Part shown: positions 1 to 6,248 of the stretch, piece by piece
Position numbering within the stretch: position 1 is the first letter of the stretch
Layout: each line of letters opens with the position of its first letter
Assembly: GCA_027320785.1 (NCBI GenBank)
Contig: DAHVKR010000066.1
Span: forward strand, 1 to 6,958
Length of the DNA: 6,958 nucleotides
From: Bdellovibrionales bacterium
GTDB taxonomy: Bacteria; Bdellovibrionota; Bdellovibrionia; Bdellovibrionales; Bdellovibrionaceae
Reading direction: 5' to 3'
Program-made: the position numbers and the translations under genes
The notes under the pieces: generated by a model
Databases searched by the model: none
Told to the model about the DNA's origin: nothing
Seen by the model: only the letters and a program-made list of their open reading frames with translations

Positions 1-48
1 TGTACGGAATTGAGTCTTCAGGTTTTTAACTTCTAATAGATCATCCAA
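1..48 (-). CDS. N-terminus of an oligopeptide/dipeptide-type ABC transporter ATP-binding protein (partial)
   Basis: Only the first 16 codons are in the window; the gene continues past base 1. Reading leftward from a TTG at 48-46 gives (M)DDLLEVKNLKTQFRT. This is the usual opening of the DppD/OppD class of ABC ATPases (LLEVKNLKxxF, the first beta strands before the Walker A loop). The start is chosen because the frame has no ATG or GTG between the upstream stop (114-112) and this point, and because a strong AGGAG Shine-Dalgarno (59-55) lies six bases ahead of the TTG. Such ATPases power uptake of peptides or related solutes from the inner face of the cytoplasmic membrane. The gene diverges from the O-methyltransferase at 142. 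The Walker motifs are outside the window, so the subfamily is inferred from a short stretch and another ABC importer class remains possible. Confidence 0.66.
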   Translation of the reverse strand, partial: MDDLLEVKNLKTQFRT

Positions 49-54
49 GGCTGA

Positions 55-73
55 CTCCTGTCTGACTTTTATA
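55..73 (-). promoter_or_regulatory. Shine-Dalgarno and possible -10 element for the leftward ABC transporter gene
   Basis: Read on the minus strand, AGGAG (59-55) sits six bases before the TTG start at 48-46, which supports that unusual start codon. Just upstream, TATAAA (73-68) matches five of six bases of the sigma-70 -10 consensus and would place transcription initiation near base 61, leaving a very short leader. I found no good -35 box at the right spacing. The ribosome binding site is well supported; the promoter is tentative. Confidence 0.42.
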
Positions 74-86
74 GGCTGAAAAGGGG

Positions 87-109
87 TGCAAGTCCATGAT
101 TGTCTTGCA
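87..109. promoter_or_regulatory. Imperfect 23-bp palindrome in the divergent spacer, possible operator
   Basis: The arms TGCAAG (87-92) and CTTGCA (104-109) are perfect inverted repeats around an 11-base centre. Within that centre, positions 94/102, 96/100 and 97/99 also pair. The dyad lies between the ABC transporter gene start (48) and the O-methyltransferase start (142), where one regulator could govern both. A hairpin in RNA is the alternative reading. No regulator gene is visible in the window. Confidence 0.3.
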
Positions 110-141
110 TTTCAGACTCGAAATAGGCTAGTGCATGGGGC

Positions 142-813
142 ATGCGTAATCCACAATATAATCAACAAACAGAGTATTTAGAGAACCTGATTTCCCCCAC
201 TAGCCCCCTATTGGATGAGTGTGAAAAACAATCACGGGCGGCGTCAGAACACTTTGGCTTAGCAGGGATTTCCCTATCAAGGGGAGAGGCTCATATTTTG
301 CGTTGGTTAACCCAATTGAAACCTACAAAAAAAGCTGTGGAAATTGGAACTCTCACAGGCCTATCGGGGCTTTATATTTTGGATGGCCTGGAAAAGGGTG
401 GGCAGCTTTGGACATTGGAAAAGAATTCTGAGCATGCTGAGGCAGCTCAGCCGATCCTGCAAAAATTTGCAGCTGGAAACGATAAAAAAGTCGAACTTGT
501 GGTGGGAGATGCGCGTGAAACTCTTCCTAGCTTAGAAGCTCAAGGCCCCTTTGATTTTATATTTATCGATGGGAATAAGGCCGCTTATGGAGACTATCTT
601 GATTGGAGTGAGAAGAACTTGAAGCCGGGCGGAATCCTTGTGGCTGATAATGTATTTTTGGGTGGCAGTGTTTATGGCTCTACTGAAGCCCGCTTTTCAG
701 AAAAGCAAATTCAAGTCATGAAAAAATTTAATGAACGCTTAATGGACTCTGATATTTGGCGAGGAGCCTTGCTGCCAACAAACGAGGGACTTTTTATTGC
801 CGAGAGGGTGTAA
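142..813 (+). CDS. Class I SAM-dependent O-methyltransferase (caffeoyl-CoA/catechol OMT-like, Methyltransf_3 family)
   Basis: This 223-residue protein has the normal full length for the small, metal-dependent, cytoplasmic O-methyltransferases (COG4122 type), which transfer a methyl group from S-adenosylmethionine to a catechol-like hydroxyl. The glycine-rich SAM motif I is VEIGTLTGLSGLYI (about residues 66-79), the ribose-binding acid is probably E93, and the adenine region is GDARETL (122-128). The family's metal ligands fit D143 in FIDGNKAAY and D169/N170 in VADNVFLGG, and K146 sits where the catalytic lysine is expected. The ATG at 142 has only a weak purine run directly before it and no well-spaced Shine-Dalgarno, but no better in-frame start exists. 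It is divergent from the ABC transporter gene, and its last 20 bases overlap the end of the convergent hydrolase. The true substrate cannot be read from sequence. Confidence 0.9.
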   Translation: MRNPQYNQQTEYLENLISPTSPLLDECEKQSRAASEHFGLAGISLSRGEAHILRWLTQLKPTKKAVEIGTLTGLSGLYILDGLEKGGQLWTLEKNSEHAEAAQPILQKFAAGNDKKVELVVGDARETLPSLEAQGPFDFIFIDGNKAAYGDYLDWSEKNLKPGGILVADNVFLGGSVYGSTEARFSEKQIQVMKKFNERLMDSDIWRGALLPTNEGLFIAERV

Positions 814-1552
814 GCTCCCTCAGCCACTCTTCGACAGCTTGATGATAGAGCTCTGGGAATTTTTTAAGAGCGTCTAAGTGTCCAGCCTCTGGAAAAATGA
901 CGGTTTTGATTCTTAAATAACCTTCCACTTTTTTTAAAAGCAAATCGATATGCCAAGGAGGAATAATGGGATCGCTACCTCCGCGCAATGAAAGCAGCGG
1001 AAAGTTTTTAGGAAATTTTTTGAGCTGGTTATCCACTTCATGGTGTTGGCGTAGTGACCAAAAAAAAGAGAAGAAACCTAAGAGTGAATACTGCCCACGA
1101 ACTCGGATGGCTAAATTCCAAGCTGATCTGAGAAAAGCTCCACTGGGGCCCGAGTCACAGATCAGTCCCACAACGTCCTTTTTATTTTCTTTGATACGAT
1201 CGTAAATGACTTCGATAGCGGCTGCGCTCGGATTTGAAAATCCAAAGATAATTTTAGGCCCGGGAATTTGATCCAGGAAAAATGCAAGCATATGAGCGTA
1301 GAGATGTTTGAGGCCAAACCGTTTTCGATAATAGAGTGAGAGTGTCAGTTTAGGTCCTGCAAAGTCAGGCATATTGTAGGCGAAGGCATCGAATCCCAGC
1401 TCATTGACGAGCTGGATATGTCGCTTCAAAACTTTCTGATGGCCCCCGTAGAAATGGACAAAAACGATAAGAGGCGATCCTGGAATTTTATTTTTTGAAA
1501 AATAAAATCGAGGATCGCTTTTGGGATAACCCGGAAAGGCCTTTATTTCCAT
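794..1552 (-). CDS. Alpha/beta hydrolase, DUF829/TMEM53-like
   Basis: This is a 252-residue cytoplasmic protein with an alpha/beta-hydrolase layout: a first strand and oxyanion region LIVFVHFYGGHQK (about 28-40), a nucleophile elbow GFSNPS with S106, a candidate acid D194 in GGSDPIIPP, and a candidate histidine H225 in PEAGHLDAL. The elbow is G-x-S-x-P and not the common G-x-S-x-G. The FSN triplet, the CDSGPSG segment (132-138) and the closing EAGH...FPELYHQAVEEWL pattern recall the DUF829/TMEM53 group; that placement is from memory of the family. No signal peptide is visible. Its ATG shares a base with the TAA of the AceE-like gene upstream (TAATG) and no Shine-Dalgarno is seen, so translation is probably coupled to that gene. 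The 3' end overlaps the convergent O-methyltransferase by 20 bp. The substrate is unknown. Confidence 0.78.
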   Translation of the reverse strand: MEIKAFPGYPKSDPRFYFSKNKIPGSPLIVFVHFYGGHQKVLKRHIQLVNELGFDAFAYNMPDFAGPKLTLSLYYRKRFGLKHLYAHMLAFFLDQIPGPKIIFGFSNPSAAAIEVIYDRIKENKKDVVGLICDSGPSGAFLRSAWNLAIRVRGQYSLLGFFSFFWSLRQHHEVDNQLKKFPKNFPLLSLRGGSDPIIPPWHIDLLLKKVEGYLRIKTVIFPEAGHLDALKKFPELYHQAVEEWLRELTPSRQ

Positions 1553-4398
1553 TAGTGTTTAGTGGGGCGGCTTGAGGGCCACAACTCCGTCCAATTTTGG
1601 AAGGAGGTTCCTTGTGTTTGTACCGCCTCTTCAAGTTGGCGACCTGGAATCACAGTTTGCTCGAGAGCTGTTTCGGAAAGAACTTTTCCAACGGCTTCGA
1701 CAATGCTGTCGGCATCAATACCATGATAAGCATAGATTTCTTCGGGGCGGCCACATTTTGAGTGCTTGCGAACAGCACAAGATTCTTGGCGTACGCCGAT
1801 GATGGATCCCAGATTATCAAGAAGACCCGCCTCTCCGTCATGAACGCTCACAATAGGAATTCTTTTTCCAGAAAGAGTGATAAGATCTTCTGATCCCGCA
1901 TCGGCTGCTTTCAGGTAAAGACGAGAATCGATTTGGAGTCCCTGCTTCAGGTGAGCGTAATCATTTTCGTGTGCTTGAATACCGCAAAGAAGATCAGGTG
2001 ATGTGACTACGATAACATTCGCATAGATGCCTTTTTCGAGAAGGGCTTCAGATGCTTTGATGGCCTCTGTTGTCGGAGACCCCATGCTGAGGATATGAAC
2101 CACATTGTCGCCGGGTTCGTAGCCCGCATAGCCTCGGTAATCAATCAGATAGTAAGCACCTGCAAGAACATCCTCACGTAGTTGTGTGAAAATTTCTTGA
2201 TCTGAAATGGCATCGATAGACTCTTCGTTGTGAGCGCCCTCGAGAGGGAAGCTTGAGCGAGCAAGTAATGCTGACTTGTCTTGCTTAAAGCGAAGTTGTT
2301 TTTTTAAGTAAGTCATCAGATCTTTTTGTTCAATCCCGCGAGTCACGCCTCGGATAAGAACACCCGTGCGACCTTGGTTATTGTTCATCACATGTCGTTT
2401 GATAGAATCGCAAAGTATCCAGTCCATTTCTTGGCAGAAGAAGGGTTCCCAAGTGATTTGGTTAGGAATCTGGAAGTCAGACTTCCACCCGTGTTGAGCC
2501 CCCTCTGGGGAGAGGGTGACGCCTGCAGGAGTGCCGACGCATATAAATGAACTTTTCCAATAGAGATTGTAAAAAAACTGATCATGAGCGCGTTTAATAA
2601 AGAAATCGTAAACGGTCATCAAAGGAATAACGGGAATACCTAGGGTATCACGTAACCTTCCAAAGGCTCCCACGCAACTCATCACATTTCCTTCAGCGAT
2701 TTCGAAACGAAGGAAGCGATCAGAGACTTCCTCTCCAGGTACGAGATCTGGAAGTTTCGCATCTTTAACGCCAAGTTCAGTTTCAATATCAGACTCAACA
2801 GGCGCTCCAAAAATTTTCCCATCCATCGCAGGGTTTAAATTGGTGGAAGTGCCGACATCCGGGGCCATAGAAACAAAAAGTTCACCAGGAAGCTTCCAGG
2901 GTTTTTCATACTCTGTGAGGGCTTTTTGGCTTGCAGTTAGTTTTTCCTCGCTAAGAGGGGTATTTGCAATACGAGTTAGTTTAGCTGTTAATTGGCCGAG
3001 CATCCACTGCGTGTGTGGATAGCTTGCCATTTTAGTATTGATCTCGAGACTTTCAGGGATCTCTCCAAAACGAGTGAGTTGTTCTAAAAAGAAGTCCTGA
3101 TTCTTTTTCTTTAAAGTATTTTGAGTTTTGATTTCAGAGTAAAGTTTTTCACCACGGGCTAGAAGAAATTTTCCCTCGGTTGTGTTGGAAGCAAAACGTT
3201 CAAATAGTTTTCCATTTGAAATGTTTTGTTTAGCGCGAAGCTCTTCCATTTCATCATCATGAAGAAGCGCCGAGTGGTTTCCGGGAGCCGCAGCCATTTT
3301 AAGGCCCCAGCCTTTCAAGGTATGAGCGATGATGATAGTAGGACGGCGAACAGATTTCTTAGATTGCTCCATGGCTTCCACCATGGCCATGATATCGTGG
3401 CCTCCAAAATCTTTGAAGGCCTCCATCAGATCTTGATCGTCTACAGAATCGAGGAACTTCTTCATTTTAGGATATTCTTTAATGATACCCTGTTTAAGGA
3501 GCTTCACATCTTTAACAAGAAGAAGAGCTTGAAGTTGATAGTCTGTGAGTTCGTGTTCCAAGAAGTGCTGGAAAAGCTCGCCGCCTTGTTTTTTAAAAAG
3601 CTCCAGGCGTTTAGAACCGTGGCGAACTTGAATTACTTCCCAGCCATTGGCGGCCATGGTTTTTTCAATACGATCGGCATCAGTCCCATTAAAGATAATA
3701 TCATTCGTGATTCGATGACCATCTAAGGATTGGCGATTGTAATCGACGATCCAAGTGAGATTTCCGATTTCGCGTTCGGCAAAGTCGGGGACGGCTTCAT
3801 ACATGCTGCCTTCGCGAAATTCAGAGTCACCACTGACGGCCCAGAAATGTGCATCTGGAACATCGTAGCCATGTTCTTTGGCGTAACGGTAGGCGAGGGC
3901 TAAGTAGCCAGCTTTAACGGGTGGAATCCAAACTGTTCCTGAGGGGAAAAAGTTATGATGATCGCTGTCGTAGGCCGAGTGATAACTTTGGAATACAGGC
4001 TCACCTTTTTGAGAATACTTACGCAAGCCCATCATGGCTGTATCACAATCTTCCTGTGACATTTTAGAGAGATCATTTTTCAGGAAGAGGTCGAGCAAAT
4101 AGTTGTAAGCATGATCTGTGGGAGAAGCGTGAGGTTTGTTGGCGATATGATCGAACCCGGATCGAACGACAAGATGAAGTGCACCTAAAATATGAAGGGC
4201 CGAAGCGCAGGCCGCTACGTGTCCCCCCACTTTTGGATCTCCCTTTGCTTTATCTGAGCGATGATTGGCTTGGAAAATCATTTGTGTCGCGAGGTAGTGG
4301 GCCCGACGAGCAATGGAGTCCAAGGTTTCACGATTCAGAGTCGAGTTTGATTTAGAAGTCGAAGAGTTTTTAGAAGAGGTGTTTTTATCGCTTTTCAT
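1552..4398 (-). CDS. aceE: AceE-like homodimeric pyruvate dehydrogenase E1 component (thiamine diphosphate enzyme)
   Basis: This 948-residue protein aligns along its length with the single-chain E1 of pyruvate dehydrogenase (E. coli AceE, 887 residues), which decarboxylates pyruvate and passes the acetyl group to lipoyl-E2. Visible landmarks are GGH (58-60) and HASP (90-93), matching AceE's cofactor-site histidines, and the ThDP/Mg motif from GDSEFREG (190-197) to DYN (219-221). IIIAHTLKGWG (355-365) precedes the active-site loop. The IAEGN glutamate (E569) is the likely cofactor activator. SPEGAQH (630-636) matches the AceE EGLQH histidine, and a transketolase C-terminal domain follows (about 765-905). 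Odd points are GDS in place of GDG, a Ser/Lys/Asn-rich N-terminus (1-20), and no E2 or E3 gene next door. The AceE loop histidine equivalent is unclear (H375 or H380). A weak GGA lies six bases before the ATG. The TAATG junction couples it to the hydrolase. Another 2-oxoacid or transketolase-like activity is possible. Confidence 0.85.
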   Translation of the reverse strand: MKSDKNTSSKNSSTSKSNSTLNRETLDSIARRAHYLATQMIFQANHRSDKAKGDPKVGGHVAACASALHILGALHLVVRSGFDHIANKPHASPTDHAYNYLLDLFLKNDLSKMSQEDCDTAMMGLRKYSQKGEPVFQSYHSAYDSDHHNFFPSGTVWIPPVKAGYLALAYRYAKEHGYDVPDAHFWAVSGDSEFREGSMYEAVPDFAEREIGNLTWIVDYNRQSLDGHRITNDIIFNGTDADRIEKTMAANGWEVIQVRHGSKRLELFKKQGGELFQHFLEHELTDYQLQALLLVKDVKLLKQGIIKEYPKMKKFLDSVDDQDLMEAFKDFGGHDIMAMVEAMEQSKKSVRRPTIIIAHTLKGWGLKMAAAPGNHSALLHDDEMEELRAKQNISNGKLFERFASNTTEGKFLLARGEKLYSEIKTQNTLKKKNQDFFLEQLTRFGEIPESLEINTKMASYPHTQWMLGQLTAKLTRIANTPLSEEKLTASQKALTEYEKPWKLPGELFVSMAPDVGTSTNLNPAMDGKIFGAPVESDIETELGVKDAKLPDLVPGEEVSDRFLRFEIAEGNVMSCVGAFGRLRDTLGIPVIPLMTVYDFFIKRAHDQFFYNLYWKSSFICVGTPAGVTLSPEGAQHGWKSDFQIPNQITWEPFFCQEMDWILCDSIKRHVMNNNQGRTGVLIRGVTRGIEQKDLMTYLKKQLRFKQDKSALLARSSFPLEGAHNEESIDAISDQEIFTQLREDVLAGAYYLIDYRGYAGYEPGDNVVHILSMGSPTTEAIKASEALLEKGIYANVIVVTSPDLLCGIQAHENDYAHLKQGLQIDSRLYLKAADAGSEDLITLSGKRIPIVSVHDGEAGLLDNLGSIIGVRQESCAVRKHSKCGRPEEIYAYHGIDADSIVEAVGKVLSETALEQTVIPGRQLEEAVQTQGTSFQNWTELWPSSRPTKH

Positions 4399-4465
4399 AG
4401 TCTATCCGGTGTAGATCTTAAGTTGTTGTTATCAAAGCCATTAAACGCTGCGTCTGGAGTTCCGA
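4399..4465 (-). promoter_or_regulatory. Spacer likely to carry the promoter of the AceE-like/hydrolase pair
   Basis: If the stem-loop next to it ends the TonB-like transcript, the aceE-hydrolase pair must start here. On the minus strand TTGATA (five of six matches to a -35 box) and TAAGAT (four of six to a -10 box) are present, but only nine bases separate them, so they cannot work together as a standard sigma-70 promoter. I see no clear operator. Readthrough from the TonB-like gene is equally possible. Confidence 0.2.
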
Positions 4466-4494
4466 CTCGAGGGGTATAAGAAAAGCCCCTGGAG
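4466..4494 (-). terminator. Stem-loop after the TonB-like gene, possible weak terminator
   Basis: CTC-G-AGGGG (4466-4474) pairs with CCCCT-G-GAG (4486-4494), giving an eight-pair stem with one G-G mismatch and an 11-base loop. On the minus strand it begins eleven bases after the TAA of the TonB-like gene (4507-4505) and lies upstream of the AceE-like gene. It lacks the run of Us expected of a classical intrinsic terminator, so it may only attenuate transcription, protect a 3' end, or be fortuitous. A second small hairpin (GAGT/ACTC, 4457-4468) partly overlaps it. Confidence 0.3.
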
Positions 4495-4504
4495 CTCAAT
4501 TCTG

Positions 4505-5401
4505 TTAGCCCTCGAGGACAAAATCCCAACGAATTTTGACAGTTCCGTCTGGATCCACGATGCCAGGCGGAGGGTTGGGGAAGGGGGCTGCCGACTGAAA
4601 AGCTTCTGTGGCGGCATCATCCAAGTCTGTAACGCCCGAGTTTTTTAGAACCTGTACCTTAACCAAATTTCCCTTTCGATCTAGTACGACGATAAGCTTT
4701 GTGATTCGATCTGTATCTGAGGCAATGTATCGACCTTGTTTGAACATTCGAGTGAGTTTGACTCTGACATTAGGTTCCCAATACTGAGAAAGTTGTCTTC
4801 GAATTCGATTGTAATAGGTGTAGTACTTAAACTCGCGAGCATTCAAAAGGGTTTCAAGGCCCTGATCCACACCTTTAACATAATCATCAGTTTGACTGCC
4901 ATCCGCCTGTGCCGCTTTTTTATCATTAGTATCATTGTTTTGAGGTTCTGTTTGCTTTTCTTTTTTTCTCAAGCCTTCGTCTGCTAGCAGACTACTGGCA
5001 TCTAGCTTGGGAGCTAAACTCCATGTTTTGGCGGGAGAGGAATGAGGAGAAGCCGCCTCTTTTTTAGAGTTACGGAACTCACCTTTTTTCTTAGCGACTG
5101 TTTGTTTTTTAACCTTCTGATTTTGAGCGCTCAAAAAGCGAGTATCAGGAGCCTCTTCATTTGTTTTCTTTTCCTCCTGCTGGACAATTTGCCTCTCAGC
5201 TGGAGTTTTCGTTTCGGTTTTTTTCTTTTTCTCGACCGGTCTTAGTGCCGGATTTTGAGCAACAGGCGGATGCTCTAAAATTTCAACGGTGATGGCGTTC
5301 CTCTTTGTCTCGAGTTTTTTGAGCCACATACCTGCAAGGAAAAGCAGATGGAGTGCGAGAGAGAAAGCAATAAACTCGATGAAACGAAGTTTTTTGAACA
5401 T
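4505..5401 (-). CDS. TonB-family energy-transducing protein
   Basis: This 298-residue protein has the classic TonB plan. There is a short basic cytoplasmic N-terminus (MFKKLR), one membrane anchor (about 8-28), a long charged periplasmic spacer rich in Lys, Glu, Pro and Gln (about 40-190), and a C-terminal TonB-like domain (about 195-298). That domain includes QYWEPN (206-211), a strand LIVVLDRKGNLVKVQVLKNSG (236-256, given here only as bounds) and AAPFPNPPPG (271-280). The anchor carries S14-x-x-x-H18, the signature TonB uses to couple to ExbB/ExbD and the proton-motive force. The protein would span the periplasm to drive outer-membrane receptors or another envelope machine. No exbB/exbD or receptor gene is in the window. 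The spacer is Lys/Glu-rich more than Pro-rich. A TolA-like or motility-linked role is an alternative. The start at 5401 lacks a clear Shine-Dalgarno. It is divergent from the PP2C gene. Confidence 0.85.
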   Translation of the reverse strand: MFKKLRFIEFIAFSLALHLLFLAGMWLKKLETKRNAITVEILEHPPVAQNPALRPVEKKKKTETKTPAERQIVQQEEKKTNEEAPDTRFLSAQNQKVKKQTVAKKKGEFRNSKKEAASPHSSPAKTWSLAPKLDASSLLADEGLRKKEKQTEPQNNDTNDKKAAQADGSQTDDYVKGVDQGLETLLNAREFKYYTYYNRIRRQLSQYWEPNVRVKLTRMFKQGRYIASDTDRITKLIVVLDRKGNLVKVQVLKNSGVTDLDDAATEAFQSAAPFPNPPPGIVDPDGTVKIRWDFVLEG

Positions 5402-5492
5402 AGTATTTTATCGGCTTTTGAGAGACTTATTTTTATGAGAAAGCAGCTGACCTAAAGTCTAGTTTGACCTCTGCATCCTATATCGAGACAAT
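5402..5492. promoter_or_regulatory. Divergent promoter region between the TonB-like and PP2C genes
   Basis: This 91-bp spacer must hold promoters for both directions. On the plus strand TTGACC (5464-5469) is a good -35 box, and GACAAT (5487-5492) lies 17 bases on as a four-of-six -10 box. That would start RNA close to the ATG at 5499. TGACCT occurs twice in direct orientation (5448-5453 and 5465-5470), the second overlapping the -35 box. On the minus strand TAAAAT is found a few bases before the TonB-like ATG, without a matching -35 box. All of this is by eye. Confidence 0.35.
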
Positions 5493-6224
5493 GTGATAAT
5501 GAAACCACAAGTATGGGCCGTATCAGATAAAGGCAATAAGCGTGATTCAAATCAAGATTCCTATCTTGTGAATGAGGGTTTGGGCCTTTTTGTGGTGGCT
5601 GATGGAATGGGGGGGCATAGCGGTGGTGAAGTTGCATCGAGTCTTGCTGTTCAAACCTTTGAAACGGAAGTCAAAGCTTTAAAAAATTCACAAATGCCTG
5701 TTCGCGAAATGATTCAACAGGTTTACGAGCGCGCCTCTATTCGAATTTTTGATAAGGCTGCCATTGAAAGCCCTGAGCTAATGGGAATGGGAACCACATT
5801 GGTCTCGTGTTATTTAGATCATAATCGAATCTATGTGGGTAATGTGGGAGATTCGAGATGCTACCTTTTTCATCAAAACTCCCTTTGGCAATTAACAGAA
5901 GATCACTCGCTTTTAAATGAACAAATTCGAAGCGGTATTTTAAAGCCGGAGCAAGCTGCTAACTTTTCGGGACGAAATGTGATTACACGCTCCGTGGGGT
6001 ATGAAAGAGTTGTTCATCCTGACATTATCGAAAGAGAAATTCAGCCCGGGGAAACATACATGCTTTGTTCGGATGGGCTCTCAAGCCTTGTGCCAGATTC
6101 TAAAATTTTAGATTGTTTTAAAACGCGCTCATTACAGGAAGTGGCATTGGCGCTTATTAATTTGGCTTTGGCCCATGGCGGGGATGACAACGTTACGGTT
6201 CTTGTTTTACATTTTCCAGATTAG
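5493..6224 (+). CDS. PP2C-family serine/threonine protein phosphatase
   Basis: This is a complete, compact PP2C (PPM) phosphatase of 243 residues, the usual size of bacterial stand-alone enzymes such as PrpC/Stp. It removes phosphate from Ser/Thr residues, often opposing a PknB-type kinase, using two Mn/Mg ions. The motifs appear in order: RDSNQDS (17-23), VVADGMGGH (34-42), GMGTTLV (98-104), GNVGDSR (116-122), LTEDHS (134-139), ITRSVG (164-169), CSDGLS (192-197) and GGDDNVTVLV (229-238). The metal-binding aspartates D22, D37, D194 and D232 are all present, so it should be active. There is no membrane segment, so it is cytoplasmic. The start could be GTG at 5493, with GAG five bases ahead, or ATG at 5499 (MKPQVWAVSDKG); family starts slightly favour the ATG. 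No kinase gene is in the window. The M23 peptidase gene follows after 24 bp and is probably co-transcribed. Confidence 0.93.
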   Translation: MIMKPQVWAVSDKGNKRDSNQDSYLVNEGLGLFVVADGMGGHSGGEVASSLAVQTFETEVKALKNSQMPVREMIQQVYERASIRIFDKAAIESPELMGMGTTLVSCYLDHNRIYVGNVGDSRCYLFHQNSLWQLTEDHSLLNEQIRSGILKPEQAANFSGRNVITRSVGYERVVHPDIIEREIQPGETYMLCSDGLSSLVPDSKILDCFKTRSLQEVALALINLALAHGGDDNVTVLVLHFPD

Positions 6225-6248
6225 TGGTGTGGAGTTCAATTTATTTCA

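Noticed and set aside
344..535. 63-codon plus-strand frame inside the O-methyltransferase gene
   Set aside because: It overlaps the SAM-binding core of a well-supported gene in another frame and resembles no known protein.
847..865. AGAGCTCT palindrome followed by six Ts just after the O-methyltransferase, terminator-like
   Set aside because: The palindrome has no loop and so cannot form a usable hairpin, and the bases encode the hydrolase C-terminus (KKFPEL). A real terminator here is not supported.
2472..2516. Two perfect hairpins, GGAAGT-CAG-ACTTCC (2472-2486) and CCCTCT-GGGG-AGAGGG (2501-2516)
   Set aside because: They fall in codons for the conserved active-site stretch TLSPEGAQHGWKSDF of the AceE-like protein, so protein constraint plus chance explains them.
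3226..3726. 166-codon open frame on the plus strand inside the AceE-like gene
   Set aside because: It lies wholly antisense to a protein with clear AceE motifs (IIIAHTLKGWG, GNHSALLHDDEM), shows no family motif of its own and has no convincing start context. It is a shadow frame.
4736..5245. Two hydrophobic plus-strand frames (4736-4987, 5042-5245) that look like small membrane proteins
   Set aside because: They are antisense to the Lys/Glu-rich spacer of the TonB-like protein. Reading AAG/GAA-rich codons backwards yields Phe/Leu/Ser-rich pseudo-membrane sequence.
5452..5637. 61-codon minus-strand frame over the start of the PP2C gene
   Set aside because: It is antisense to the RDSNQDS and DGMGGH motifs of the phosphatase and has no recognisable domain.
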